Source: Gemmataceae bacterium
GTDB taxonomy: Bacteria > Planctomycetota > Planctomycetia > Gemmatales > Gemmataceae
DNA: 7,428 nucleotides
Direction: 5' to 3'
Assembly: GCA_020847555.1 (NCBI GenBank)
Contig: JADLBT010000173.1
Location: 1-7,428 of the forward strand
Part shown: positions 1 to 6,471 of the stretch, piece after piece
How positions within the stretch are numbered: the first letter of the stretch is position 1
How the letters are laid out: each line of letters opens with the position of its first letter
Made by a program: the position numbers and the translations under genes
Notes under the pieces: model-generated
Seen by the model: only the letters and a program-made list of their open reading frames with translations
The model's database searches: none
Told to the model about the DNA's origin: nothing

Positions 1-75
1 CCCCCCCCGCGCCGGTAGCCGCCATACCCGCGCGCCATCTTAACGACCCCTACCGGGCGAGGAAAGCAGCCGTCG

Positions 76-104
76 TTGACATTTTTGTCCAGAGGCGATC
101 CATT
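76..104 (+). promoter_or_regulatory. candidate promoter with a TTGACA -35 hexamer
   Basis: TTGACA at 76-81 is a perfect match to the housekeeping -35 consensus. At the usual 17-base spacing the -10 position (99-104) reads TCCATT, a poor match, so the call is weak. If it is used, transcription would begin around 110, inside the palindrome at 108-124, leaving a leader of roughly 260 bases before groEL1. A second, weaker option is TTAACA (164-169) with AAAGAT (189-194) at 19-base spacing. No sigma-32 type pattern was recognised. Confidence 0.25.
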
Positions 105-107
105 GGT

Positions 108-124
108 TCTGCCACTTTGGCAGA
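108..124. promoter_or_regulatory. palindromic candidate operator
   Basis: TCTGCCACTTTGGCAGA is a perfect inverted repeat with 7-base arms and a 3-base centre. It lies 27 bases downstream of the TTGACA hexamer, where a repressor site would overlap the transcription start. The arms do not match CIRCE, so HrcA is unlikely to be its reader. The binding protein is unknown to me; the operator role is inferred from symmetry and position only. Confidence 0.4.
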
Positions 125-240
125 GGCGGCGACATCGCATTTCGCGCCTTCTTGCGCAACGTCTTAACAATTAACAAATTGCATCGGCAAAGATCTGCGG
201 CACAGTCCTTGCTACCCGTGCGGGGTTGTTGTGTGCATTC

Positions 241-322
241 GAGCGCCGCTCGTGGCTCCGTTGAAGCCTGACGCCGGCAAGGAGGTTCTGCCGTGCTTTG
301 TCACTCTCCACGAGCGGCGCTC
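241..322 (+). repeat. 15-bp perfect inverted repeat in the groEL1 5' leader
   Basis: GAGCGCCGCTCGTGG at 241-255 is exactly complementary to CCACGAGCGGCGCTC at 308-322, with 52 bases between. In RNA this would form a GC-rich long-range stem ending 32 bases before the Shine-Dalgarno sequence. Each arm can instead fold on itself (GAGC-GCC-GCTC and GAGC-GGC-GCTC), so two alternative structures are possible. It could be a leader regulatory structure or a pair of protein-binding palindromes. Confidence 0.6.
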
Positions 323-354
323 CAGATTGCGCGGTAGCGATGGGCGACCAATCG

Positions 355-360
355 AAGGAG
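355..360 (+). promoter_or_regulatory. ribosome-binding site that fixes the groEL1 start
   Basis: AAGGAG ends 8 bases before the ATG at 369. Together with the universal GroEL N-terminus MAKQL this selects 369 over the GTG at 231, whose 46 extra codons run through the leader inverted repeat. Confidence 0.85.
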
Positions 361-368
361 ACAAGTCG

Positions 369-2063
369 ATGGCAAAACAGCTTGCCTATTCAGATGAAGC
401 TCGACAAAAGTTGTTGTCGGGCGTCAGCAAACTGGCCCGGGCCGTGCGCTCCACCCTCGGCCCGCGCGGCCGCAACGCCGTCCTCGACAAGGGTTGGGGT
501 GCGCCGAACGTCACCAAGGACGGCGTCACCGTCGCCGAGGAAATCGAGCTGCAGGATCCGTACGAGAACATGGGCGCCCAGCTCGTCAAGGAGGCCGCCA
601 GCAAGACGAGCGACGTGGCCGGCGATGGCACCACCACCGCCACCGTCCTCGCCGAGGCCATCTATCGCGAGGGGCTCAAGGCCGTCGCCGCCGGCGCCGA
701 CCCGATGGCCCTGACGCGCGGCATTCAAAAGGCCGTCGAGAAGATCGTCGGCGAGCTGAAGAAGCTGGCCGACCCGGTGGACGACAAGGACGAGCGCGAG
801 ATCACCGAGGTCGCCACCATCGCCGCCAACAACAACCCGGAGATCGGCCAGAAACTCGCCGAGGCGATGAAGAAGGTCGGGGCGAGCAACGGCGTCATCA
901 CCGTCGAGGAAGGCAAGACGGCCGACACCGAGGTTGTCGTCGTCCAGGGCATGCAGTTCGACCGCGGCTTCCTCTCGCCCCACTTCGTCACCAACCAGGA
1001 GCAGGTGAAGGCCGAGCTGGAGAACCCATACGTCCTCATCTACGAGGATAAGATCACCAACGCCCGTGCCCTGATTCCGCTGCTCGAAACCATCTCGAAG
1101 AAGAAGGAACCGCTGCTCATCATCGCCGAGGACATCGAGGGCGATGCCCTGGCGACCCTGGTCGTCAACAAGCTCAAGGGCATCCTCCAGGTGTGCGCCG
1201 TCAAGGCGCCGGGGTACGGCGACCGCCGCAAGGCCATCCTCGAGGACATCGCCACCCTGACCGGCGGCCGCGCCTTCTTCAAGGATCTGGGCATCCAGCT
1301 GGAGAACGTCAAGCTCAACGAACTGGGCCGGACCCGGAAGGCCATCGTCGATGCGGAGAACACCACCATCACCGAGGGGGCCGGCGACAGGAAGGCGATC
1401 GAGGGGCGCTGCGAACTGATCCGCCGCGAGATCAAGACGACCGACAGCGAGTACGACCGCGAGAAACTGCAGGAACGACTGGCCAAGCTCGCTGGCGGCG
1501 TCGCCCAGATCAAGGTTGGGGCCGCCACCGAGACGGAGATGAAGGAGCGCAAGGCCCTGTTCGAGGACGCCCTGCACGCGACCCGGGCGGCCCTTGCCGA
1601 GGGGATTGTCCCCGGCGGCGGCGTGGCCCTGATTCAGGCCGGCAAGGTGCTCGACAAGTTCACCGAGCTGAAGGGCGATGAGGGCCACGGCGTGCGCGTT
1701 CTGCAGAACGTCCTCGACATACCGTGCCGGTGGATCGCCGACAATGCGGGTCTGGACGGCACCGTCGTTGCATCGAAGATCCGCAAGAGCAAGGACAAGA
1801 ACTACGGCTACAACGCCGAGTCCGGCGAATGGACCGATCTGCGCAAGGCCGGCGTCGTGGATCCAGTCAAGGTCACCCGCAGCGCCCTGCAGAATGGCGC
1901 CAGCGTTGCCTGCCTGCTGCTAACCACTGAATCGCTCGTGGCCGACATCCCCGAGAAGGGCAAGAAGGACGACCACGACGACCACCACGGCATGGGTGGC
2001 ATGGGCGGCATGGGTGGCATGGGTGGCATGGGCGGCATGGGCGGCATGGGCATGGATATGTGA
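369..2063 (+). CDS. groEL: 60 kDa chaperonin GroEL, copy 1 (Gly-Gly-Met tail)
   Basis: A 564-residue GroEL subunit, forming the double-ring ATP-driven folding chamber of the cytoplasm capped by GroES. The equatorial ATP site is intact: TLGPRGRN near 29-36, D51 in [16 protein letters not shown] at 85-92, the hydrolytic aspartate D400 in [11 protein letters not shown], and EGIVPGGG at 411-418. The apical domain (about 190-375) departs from E. coli at the binding face: Y199, Y203 and L234 correspond to F201, H205 and I236. After about residue 528 comes a KKDDHDDHH cluster and then a Gly-Gly-Met repeat tail ending GMDM, the flexible tail that projects into the cavity. The start is set by AAGGAG at 355-360. 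groES follows after 80 bases, the reverse of the usual groES-groEL order. Very secure as GroEL; specialisation relative to copy 2 is inference. Confidence 0.97.
   Translation: MAKQLAYSDEARQKLLSGVSKLARAVRSTLGPRGRNAVLDKGWGAPNVTKDGVTVAEEIELQDPYENMGAQLVKEAASKTSDVAGDGTTTATVLAEAIYREGLKAVAAGADPMALTRGIQKAVEKIVGELKKLADPVDDKDEREITEVATIAANNNPEIGQKLAEAMKKVGASNGVITVEEGKTADTEVVVVQGMQFDRGFLSPHFVTNQEQVKAELENPYVLIYEDKITNARALIPLLETISKKKEPLLIIAEDIEGDALATLVVNKLKGILQVCAVKAPGYGDRRKAILEDIATLTGGRAFFKDLGIQLENVKLNELGRTRKAIVDAENTTITEGAGDRKAIEGRCELIRREIKTTDSEYDREKLQERLAKLAGGVAQIKVGAATETEMKERKALFEDALHATRAALAEGIVPGGGVALIQAGKVLDKFTELKGDEGHGVRVLQNVLDIPCRWIADNAGLDGTVVASKIRKSKDKNYGYNAESGEWTDLRKAGVVDPVKVTRSALQNGASVACLLLTTESLVADIPEKGKKDDHDDHHGMGGMGGMGGMGGMGGMGGMGMDM
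1992..2045 (+). repeat. 9-bp tandem repeat encoding the GroEL1 Gly-Gly-Met tail
   Basis: Six consecutive 9-base units, ATGGGTGGC or ATGGGCGGC, encode Met-Gly-Gly repeats from residue 542, followed by a partial unit. The units differ only at one third-codon position (T or C), so the array is nearly pure at DNA level and could gain or lose units without a frameshift. Confidence 0.9.
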
Positions 2064-2092
2064 AAGCTCACGGGCTGCGTCCCGTGGGCTTT
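2063..2092 (+). repeat. strong hairpin at the groEL1 stop codon
   Basis: AAAGCTCACGGG (2063-2074) pairs with CCCGTGGGCTTT (2081-2092), giving a 12-bp stem with one T-G wobble and a 6-base loop. It begins on the last base of the groEL1 stop codon. No T-run follows, so it is not a standard intrinsic terminator. It could stabilise or help process the mRNA, or partly attenuate read-through into groES. Read on the minus strand its core resembles the hairpin at 6092-6116. Confidence 0.65.
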
Positions 2093-2143
2093 GAGAACTC
2101 ACAAACTTCACCCCTGAAGAGAACAGAACCAAGGAACCCAGCC

Positions 2144-2473
2144 ATGGCGAAAGAACGGCAACCTGCCAGTCAGGAAGCGAACCTGAAAGTGCGGCCCCTG
2201 GACGACCGGATCGTGGTCGAGCCCCTGGAGGCCGAGGACAAGACGGCCGGCGGCATCCTGCTGCCCGACACCGCCAAGCAGAAGCCGCAGCGCGGCCGCG
2301 TCCTGGCGGTCGGACCGGGCAAACTGCTCGAGAACGGCACCCGCTCGGCGGTCTCGGTCGCGGTCGGCGACGAGGTCATCTACGGTCGCTACGCCGGCAA
2401 CGACATCCAGGTTGAGCGCAAGGAGATCAAGATCCTGCGTGAAGGCGACATCCTCGCCAAGGTCGTCAAGTAA
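2144..2473 (+). CDS. groES: 10 kDa co-chaperonin GroES
   Basis: A 109-residue GroES, the seven-subunit lid of the GroEL chamber. The core starts at LKVRPLDDRIVVEPLE (14-29). The mobile loop follows (about 29-48), with the GroEL-binding hydrophobic edge GGILL at 36-40. Then come GRVLAVGPG (51-59), VGDEVIYGRYAG (74-85) and the closing strand EGDILAKVV (100-108). I chose ATG 2144 because AAGGAA (2131-2136) sits 7 bases upstream and the protein then starts MAKERQ; the frame is open back to a GTG overlapping the groEL1 stop, but those 28 residues are unlike GroES. Even so, the N-terminus carries about 13 residues more than the E. coli protein (MNIRPL). It is the only GroES in the window and probably serves both neighbouring GroELs. 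Confidence 0.95.
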   Translation: MAKERQPASQEANLKVRPLDDRIVVEPLEAEDKTAGGILLPDTAKQKPQRGRVLAVGPGKLLENGTRSAVSVAVGDEVIYGRYAGNDIQVERKEIKILREGDILAKVVK

Positions 2474-2480
2474 GGTCCAC

Positions 2481-2549
2481 CACGGATAAACACAGATGAA
2501 CGCGGATCGGCCAGACAGGGTCTTCGGCGTATTCATCTGTGGCTAAATC
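2481..2549. repeat. imperfect inverted repeat between groES and groEL2
   Basis: CACAGATGAA at 2491-2500 is perfectly complementary to TTCATCTGTG at 2532-2541, with flanking CACGGATAAA on the left and GGCTAAATC on the right giving only partial pairing. The wording (CACGGAT, CACAGATGAA, TTCATCTGTGGC) resembles the family of short dispersed repeats built from CACGGATnAACACGGAT-like units that I recall from many bacterial genomes, planctomycetes included. This copy looks degraded. It separates groES from groEL2 and ends just before the groEL2 ribosome-binding site. Confidence 0.55.
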
Positions 2550-2566
2550 GAGGAGAAAGATAGCAT

Positions 2567-4186
2567 ATGGCCAAGCAACTGCTTTATACCGATGACGCCC
2601 GCAAGAAACTGCTGGCCGGAGCCGAGAAGCTGGCCCACGCGGTCGGCATCACCCTCGGCCCGACCGGCCGCAACGTGATCATCGACAAGTCGTTCGGCGG
2701 CCCGACCGTCACCAAGGACGGCGTCACCGTCAGCAAGGAAATCGACCTGGCCGACCCGTTCGAGAACATGGGCGCCAAGCTCGTCAACGCCGTCGCCCAG
2801 AAGACGAGCGACGTCGCGGGCGACGGCACCACGACCGCCACCATCCTCGCCCTGGCCATCTACCAGGAAGGGCTGCGCAACATCACCGCCGGGGCCAACC
2901 CGATGGCCGTCAAGCGCGGCATCGACCGGGGCGTCGAGGCGGCCGTCGAGTTCATCAACGGGTTGTCGAAACAGCTCAAGAGCAAGGAGGAGATGGAGCA
3001 GGTCGCGAGCATCAGCGCCAACAACGACCCGACCATCGGCAAACTGATGGCGGACGCCTTCGCCAAGGTCGGCAAGGACGGCGTCATCACCGTCGAGGAG
3101 GGCAAGACCTCCGAGACGGTCCTCGAGTTCGTCGAGGGGATGCAGTTCGACAAGGGGTACATCTCGCCGTACTTCGTCACCAACCCGCAGGAGATGAAGA
3201 CGGAACTGGAGGAGCCGTACATCCTCATCTATGAGAAGAAGCTCTCCAATGTCCGTGATATGCTGCCGCTGCTGGAGAAGGTGGCGCAGGCTAGCAAGCC
3301 GCTGCTGATCATCGCCGAGGACGTCGAGAGCGAGGCGCTGGCGGCCCTGGTCGTCAACCACCTGCGCGGCGTGCTGCGCGTGTGCGCTGTCAAGGCGCCG
3401 GGGTTCGGCGACCGTCGCAAGGCGATGCTCGGCGACATCGCGGTCCTGACGGCCGGGCAGTTCATCAGCGAGGATCTGGGGCTGAAGCTGGAGAACGTCG
3501 GCCTGGAGCAACTCGGCCGGGCCAAGACGGTCCGCGTCGAGAAGGAGAGTTGCACCATCATCAGCGGCGCCGGCAAGAAGGAGGCGATCAAGCGCCGGGT
3601 CGATCAGATCCGCGCCCAGATGGACCAGACCGAGAGCGAGTACGACAAGGAGAAGTTTTCGGAGCGGTTGGCCAAACTGACCGGCGGCGTGGCGATCATC
3701 CGCGTCGGGGCCGCGACCGAGGCCGACATGAAGCAGAAGAAGGGCCGGGTCGAGGACGCCCTGCACGCCACCCGGGCCGCGGTCGCCGAGGGCATCCTTC
3801 CCGGTGGCGGCGTCGCCCTGCTGCGCGCCATCCCGGCCGTCGAGGTGGTGGCGAAGAAACTCGCAGGGGACGAGCAGGCCGGCGCCCAGATCGTCGCCCG
3901 CGCGCTGGAGAAGCCGATCCGCACGATCGCCGAGAACTCCGGCCAGGACGGAGCGGTCATCGCCGACGAAGTGAAGCAGCAGAAGAGTGCGAACGTCGGC
4001 TATAATGCCAATACAGGCGAGTACGAGGACATGTTCAAGGCGGGCATCGTCGATCCGACCAAGGTGACGCGGTCCGCCCTGACGAACGCCTCCAGCATCG
4101 CCGGACTCATGCTCACGACCGAGGTCATGGTGACCAAGATCGACGAGGAGGAGCCCAGGAGCAAGGTCACGGGGGCGATCCGCTAA
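2567..4186 (+). CDS. groEL: 60 kDa chaperonin GroEL, copy 2 (no Gly-Gly-Met tail)
   Basis: A 539-residue second GroEL. The ATP site is complete: TLGPTGRN at 29-36, D51, GDGTTTAT at 85-92, D397 in [11 protein letters not shown], and GILPGGG at 409-415. The apical binding face keeps the E. coli-type residues, with GYISPYF (197-203) and MLPLLE (232-237), unlike copy 1. The C-terminus ends [14 protein letters not shown], with no Gly-Gly-Met tail, so the cavity floor should differ from that of copy 1. The start is supported by GAGGAG at 2550-2555, 11 bases upstream, a slightly long spacing, and by the MAKQL N-terminus. It lies 93 bases after groES and 106 before dnaJ. Which copy is the housekeeping chaperonin cannot be read from sequence; the conserved binding face favours this one as the generalist, by inference. 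Confidence 0.97.
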   Translation: MAKQLLYTDDARKKLLAGAEKLAHAVGITLGPTGRNVIIDKSFGGPTVTKDGVTVSKEIDLADPFENMGAKLVNAVAQKTSDVAGDGTTTATILALAIYQEGLRNITAGANPMAVKRGIDRGVEAAVEFINGLSKQLKSKEEMEQVASISANNDPTIGKLMADAFAKVGKDGVITVEEGKTSETVLEFVEGMQFDKGYISPYFVTNPQEMKTELEEPYILIYEKKLSNVRDMLPLLEKVAQASKPLLIIAEDVESEALAALVVNHLRGVLRVCAVKAPGFGDRRKAMLGDIAVLTAGQFISEDLGLKLENVGLEQLGRAKTVRVEKESCTIISGAGKKEAIKRRVDQIRAQMDQTESEYDKEKFSERLAKLTGGVAIIRVGAATEADMKQKKGRVEDALHATRAAVAEGILPGGGVALLRAIPAVEVVAKKLAGDEQAGAQIVARALEKPIRTIAENSGQDGAVIADEVKQQKSANVGYNANTGEYEDMFKAGIVDPTKVTRSALTNASSIAGLMLTTEVMVTKIDEEEPRSKVTGAIR

Positions 4187-4191
4187 ACCAT

Positions 4192-4279
4192 GAAGGATGA
4201 GGGATAAAGGATGAGGGATAAAGGAAGACAGCAACGCGCCGGTCTTCCTTCATCCCTCATCCTTCATCCCTCATCCTTC
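4192..4279. repeat. 88-base near-perfect hairpin between groEL2 and dnaJ
   Basis: A 38-base purine-rich arm (4192-4229) pairs with a 38-base pyrimidine-rich arm (4242-4279) with only two mismatches and a 12-base loop. Each arm is itself internally repeated: GGATGAGGGATAAA occurs twice on the left, and CTTCATCCCTCATC twice on the right. The structure ends 2 bases before the dnaJ Shine-Dalgarno AAGGAGG (4282-4288). It has no terminal T-run. It looks like a dispersed repeat inserted in the gap; effects on mRNA stability or dnaJ translation are inference. Confidence 0.8.
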
Positions 4280-4292
4280 CCAAGGAGGCACG

Positions 4293-5438
4293 ATGGCCAT
4301 CGGCAAGCGGGACTATTACGAGGTGCTGAGCGTTCAGCGCAGCGCCAGCCCGGAGGAGATCAAGAAGGCGTACCGCAGCCTGGCCATGAAGTACCACCCG
4401 GACCGCAACTCGGGTGACGAGGAGGCCGCCGCCAAGTTCAAGGAGGCGACCGAGGCGTATGACGTTCTGAGCAACCCCGAGAAGAAACAGCGCTACGACG
4501 CCTACGGCCACGCCGGCCTGGAGGGAATGTCGGTCGGCGGGTTCGGGGACGGTTCGTTCATGGACGTCCTCGGCGACGTCCTCGACGGGTTCGGGTTCTT
4601 CGGCGGGGGTGGGCGGCGCCGCGCTGGCCCCCGGGCCGGCGAGGATCTGCTCTTCATCCTGGAACTGGATTTGCAGGAAGCCTATCGTGGGTGCCGGCGA
4701 ACGATCACGATCCCGCGCGACGAGCGCTGCACCGAGTGCGACGGCAGCGGCGCTCGCAAGGGCACCGCGCCGGTGCGCTGCCGTACCTGCGACGGCCGCG
4801 GGGAAGTTCTCCGCAACCAGGGGTTCTTCCGCATCCGCCAGACGTGCTCGGGGTGCGGCGGCCACGGCGTCGTCATCCCCGACCTTTGCCCCGCCTGCAA
4901 GGGCCGCGGCCAGGTCACCGTCCAGCGCACACTCGCGGTCGAGGTGCCGGCCGGCGTGGACAGCGGGCGGCGCCAGATGGCCCCACTGCGCGGCGAGGGC
5001 GGTCCGGGCGAGGCGGGTGCGGCCCGTGGCGACCTCTACTTCGAGGTGCGCGTCCGTGAACATGGCCTGTTCAAGCGCGAGGGCGATCACCTGATCGTTC
5101 GCGAGGTTCCGCTCACCTTCAGCCAGGCGGCGCTCGGCGGCCCCATCCAGGTTCCGACCCTCGACGGCCCGGTCGAGTTCGAGCTGAAGCGCGGCGTCCA
5201 GAGTGGCGACATCTTCCGCATCTCCGGCAAGGGGATGCCAAACCTGCGAAGCGGCCGGCGCGGCGACCTGTTGTTCGTCGCCGTCGTCGAAACGCCGACG
5301 CACCTCACCAAACGGCAGGAGGAGTTGCTGCGCGAACTGGCCGAACTCGATCACAAGGCCGTCTCTCCCCGCCGCAAGAGTTTCTTCGAGAAACTCAAGG
5401 ATCTGTTCACCGGCGACGCCGCCGAGGGAAAGACGTGA
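4293..5438 (+). CDS. dnaJ: chaperone DnaJ (type I Hsp40)
   Basis: A full-length 381-residue DnaJ, which delivers unfolded clients to DnaK and stimulates its ATPase. The J-domain (about 5-71) starts KRDYYEVL and carries the essential HPD at 35-37. A Gly/Phe-rich linker follows (about 80-110). The zinc domain has all four CxxCxGxG repeats, at C146/C149, C163/C166, C185/C188 and C199/C202. The C-terminal client-binding domains run from about 208, with GDLYFEVRV (247-255), and the short C-terminus contains [18 protein letters not shown] at 4282-4288 lies only 4 bases before the ATG. No dnaK is present in the window, so its partner is encoded elsewhere. The pair dnaJ-grpE is kept, but in the reverse of the common grpE-dnaK-dnaJ order. 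Confidence 0.97.
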   Translation: MAIGKRDYYEVLSVQRSASPEEIKKAYRSLAMKYHPDRNSGDEEAAAKFKEATEAYDVLSNPEKKQRYDAYGHAGLEGMSVGGFGDGSFMDVLGDVLDGFGFFGGGGRRRAGPRAGEDLLFILELDLQEAYRGCRRTITIPRDERCTECDGSGARKGTAPVRCRTCDGRGEVLRNQGFFRIRQTCSGCGGHGVVIPDLCPACKGRGQVTVQRTLAVEVPAGVDSGRRQMAPLRGEGGPGEAGAARGDLYFEVRVREHGLFKREGDHLIVREVPLTFSQAALGGPIQVPTLDGPVEFELKRGVQSGDIFRISGKGMPNLRSGRRGDLLFVAVVETPTHLTKRQEELLRELAELDHKAVSPRRKSFFEKLKDLFTGDAAEGKT

Positions 5439-5482
5439 CCGGATGCGGCGCGCCGCGCGGACAGGGCCTGCCACACAACAGA

Positions 5483-5488
5483 GAGGAG
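5483..5488 (+). promoter_or_regulatory. ribosome-binding site that fixes the grpE GTG start
   Basis: GAGGAG ends 8 bases before the GTG at 5497. The only nearby in-frame ATG (5443) lacks a comparable site and would add 18 arginine-rich residues unlike GrpE, so the GTG is preferred. Confidence 0.8.
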
Positions 5489-5496
5489 AAACGGCC

Positions 5497-6036
5497 GTGA
5501 GCGATCAGAACCGACAACCCGACGCCCCCAACGCCACGCAACAGCCGCCCGACGGCCCCTCCACGCCGACGGCGGAAGAGCTGGCCGCCCTGCGCACGCG
5601 CGCGGCGGAACGCGACCAGTTCCTCGACCTGCTGCAGCGCACGCGGGCCGACTTCGAGAACTATCAGAAACGCAACCAGCGCGACCGCGAGCAGGAGCGG
5701 CGCTACATGCAGGGCGAGTTCGTCCTGAAGCTCCTGCCGATTTACGACAACCTGCGGCGGGCCATCGCCGAGGCGAGGCGCGTCGGCGAGACGGGTCCGC
5801 TGGTGCAGGGCGTAAATATGGTTCTGACGCAGTTCCTCGACCTGCTCCGCGTCCACGGCGTCACCCCGATCCAGGCCCAGGGCCAGCCGTTCGACCCGGC
5901 GGTCCACGAAGCCATCGCCCAGCAGCCGGCGCCGCCGGGGACAGTCCCGAACACCGTCCTGCACGTCGTCGAGGAGGGGTTCCTCAACCAGGACCGCGTG
6001 CTGCGGCCCGCGAAGGTCGTCGTGACCCAGGGGTGA
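5497..6036 (+). CDS. grpE: nucleotide exchange factor GrpE
   Basis: A 179-residue GrpE, the homodimeric factor that releases ADP from DnaK and resets its cycle with DnaJ. The first 25 residues are a Pro/Gln/Asp-rich disordered tail. A long charged helix (about 26-75) contains RTRADFENYQKRNQRDREQE, the coiled-coil dimer stalk. It is followed by LKLLPIYDNLRRAI (77-90), typical of GrpE. The C-terminal beta domain carries the family signature: FDPAVHEAI (132-140), then PNTVLHVVEEGF (151-162) and RVLRPAKVVV (167-176). The start is GTG. The gene lies 58 bases after dnaJ; that gap includes a 12-base perfect palindrome (5445-5456). The length is slightly under the 197 residues of E. coli GrpE, with the shortfall mostly at the N-terminus. 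Confidence 0.95.
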   Translation: MSDQNRQPDAPNATQQPPDGPSTPTAEELAALRTRAAERDQFLDLLQRTRADFENYQKRNQRDREQERRYMQGEFVLKLLPIYDNLRRAIAEARRVGETGPLVQGVNMVLTQFLDLLRVHGVTPIQAQGQPFDPAVHEAIAQQPAPPGTVPNTVLHVVEEGFLNQDRVLRPAKVVVTQG

Positions 6037-6091
6037 GGCGCCGGGTACGAGAGTTGCGTCAACCAAAGGGCGGCCGCCGACTTCCGGCGTG

Positions 6092-6116
6092 GGCCGGGAG
6101 CGCAGCCCCCGGGACC
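6092..6116. repeat. GC-rich hairpin between grpE and the FmdB-like gene
   Basis: CCGGG (6094-6098) pairs with CCCGG (6108-6112), with two further G-C pairs across a small bulge. The core GGGAGCGCAGCCC (6096-6108) closely matches GGGACGCAGCCC, which is the minus-strand reading of the hairpin beside the groEL1 stop. Two hairpins sharing a core in different gaps of one operon suggest a dispersed repeat family. A second small stem (6075-6079 with 6085-6089) precedes it. No T-run follows. Confidence 0.5.
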
Positions 6117-6134
6117 GAGTGAGGTTTGCAACGT

Positions 6135-6464
6135 ATGCCGACGTATGAATATCAGTGCGATGCCTGCGAACACAATTTTGACGAGTTCCAGGCGATGACG
6201 GACGAACCGCTGAAGAAATGCCCGAAGTGCGGCAAGAAGAAGCTGCGGCGAGTGTTCGGGGCGGGGGCGGCCATCCTGTTCAAGGGCTCCGGGTTCTACC
6301 AGACGGATTACCGGAGTGACTCCTACAAGCAGGCCGCCAAGGCGGACCAGGACAAGGGGACGCCAGCGGACAGCAACTCGACCGCAAAGGGGGGTGAGGC
6401 GAGCGCCACAAACGGGGCTGCGAAGTCGAAGTCTGCCGGGAAAAGCCCCAAGTCCGCGACGTGA
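6135..6464 (+). CDS. FmdB-family small zinc-ribbon protein
   Basis: A 109-residue protein of the FmdB/CxxC putative regulatory family. It starts MPTYEYQC and has a four-cysteine zinc ribbon: C8/C11 and C29/C32, the second pair as [13 protein letters not shown]. This is followed by the family's hallmark [13 protein letters not shown] (47-59). The remaining 45 or so residues are a low-complexity Lys/Ala/Ser/Thr tail, likely disordered and basic. I chose ATG 6135 rather than the TTG at 6126 because the family nearly always begins MPxYEY; GAGG at 6121-6124 lies 10 bases upstream. The family was first named from a formamidase operon and its biochemical role is poorly known; regulatory function is a database-style label, not proven. 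It lies 98 bases downstream of grpE and 7 bases before yacG, suggesting cotranscription. Confidence 0.88.
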   Translation: MPTYEYQCDACEHNFDEFQAMTDEPLKKCPKCGKKKLRRVFGAGAAILFKGSGFYQTDYRSDSYKQAAKADQDKGTPADSNSTAKGGEASATNGAAKSKSAGKSPKSAT

Positions 6465-6471
6465 GTTTCCG

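Larger units (their letters stand above)
1..368. other. non-coding leader/promoter region of the chaperone operon
   Basis: I see no convincing gene in this stretch. It opens with a run of eight C and a weak 7-bp inverted repeat (12-18 with 50-56). It then holds a TTGACA hexamer (76-81), a 17-base palindrome (108-124), a self-complementary TTGCGCAA (152-159), a tandem TTAACAA pair (164-177) in a locally AT-rich patch, and a perfect 15-bp inverted repeat (241-255/308-322). The groEL1 ribosome-binding site is at 355-360. The groEL1 frame stays open back to a GTG at 231, but that extension does not resemble GroEL. No CIRCE-type operator (TTAGCACTC-N9-GAGTGCTAA) is recognisable. Confidence 0.75.

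Noticed and set aside
12..56. CCGGTAG/CTACCGG inverted repeat at the left edge
   Set aside because: Only 7 bp with a 31-base loop and no T-run; too weak to call a terminator or operator.
231..368. Upstream GTG start for groEL1 adding 46 residues
   Set aside because: The added residues are unlike GroEL, contain the leader inverted repeat, and a good Shine-Dalgarno with MAKQL at 369 is present.
390..1688. Long minus-strand open frame (432 codons) opposite groEL1
   Set aside because: It is the antisense shadow of a high-GC gene; the protein is Leu/Asp/Gly-rich low complexity without a recognisable domain, while the + strand is unmistakable GroEL.
1992..2045. CRISPR-like or satellite array
   Set aside because: The 9-bp repeats are in frame and encode the known Gly-Gly-Met tail of GroEL.
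2063..2092. Intrinsic terminator between groEL1 and groES
   Set aside because: The stem is strong, but no T-run follows and the operon continues closely, so it is annotated only as a hairpin.
2060..2143. Upstream GTG start for groES overlapping the groEL1 stop
   Set aside because: The 28 added residues cross a hairpin and do not resemble GroES; ATG 2144 has AAGGAA at good spacing.
4001..4006. TATAAT inside groEL2
   Set aside because: It encodes the conserved GYNA segment and has no -35-like hexamer at a suitable distance.
2543..4234. Long minus-strand open frame (563 codons) opposite groEL2
   Set aside because: Same antisense artefact; its composition mirrors the shadow opposite groEL1 because the two GroELs are homologous.
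4257..5474. Minus-strand open frame of 405 codons opposite dnaJ
   Set aside because: Shadow of dnaJ with no recognisable motif; the + strand has a complete J-domain and four zinc repeats.
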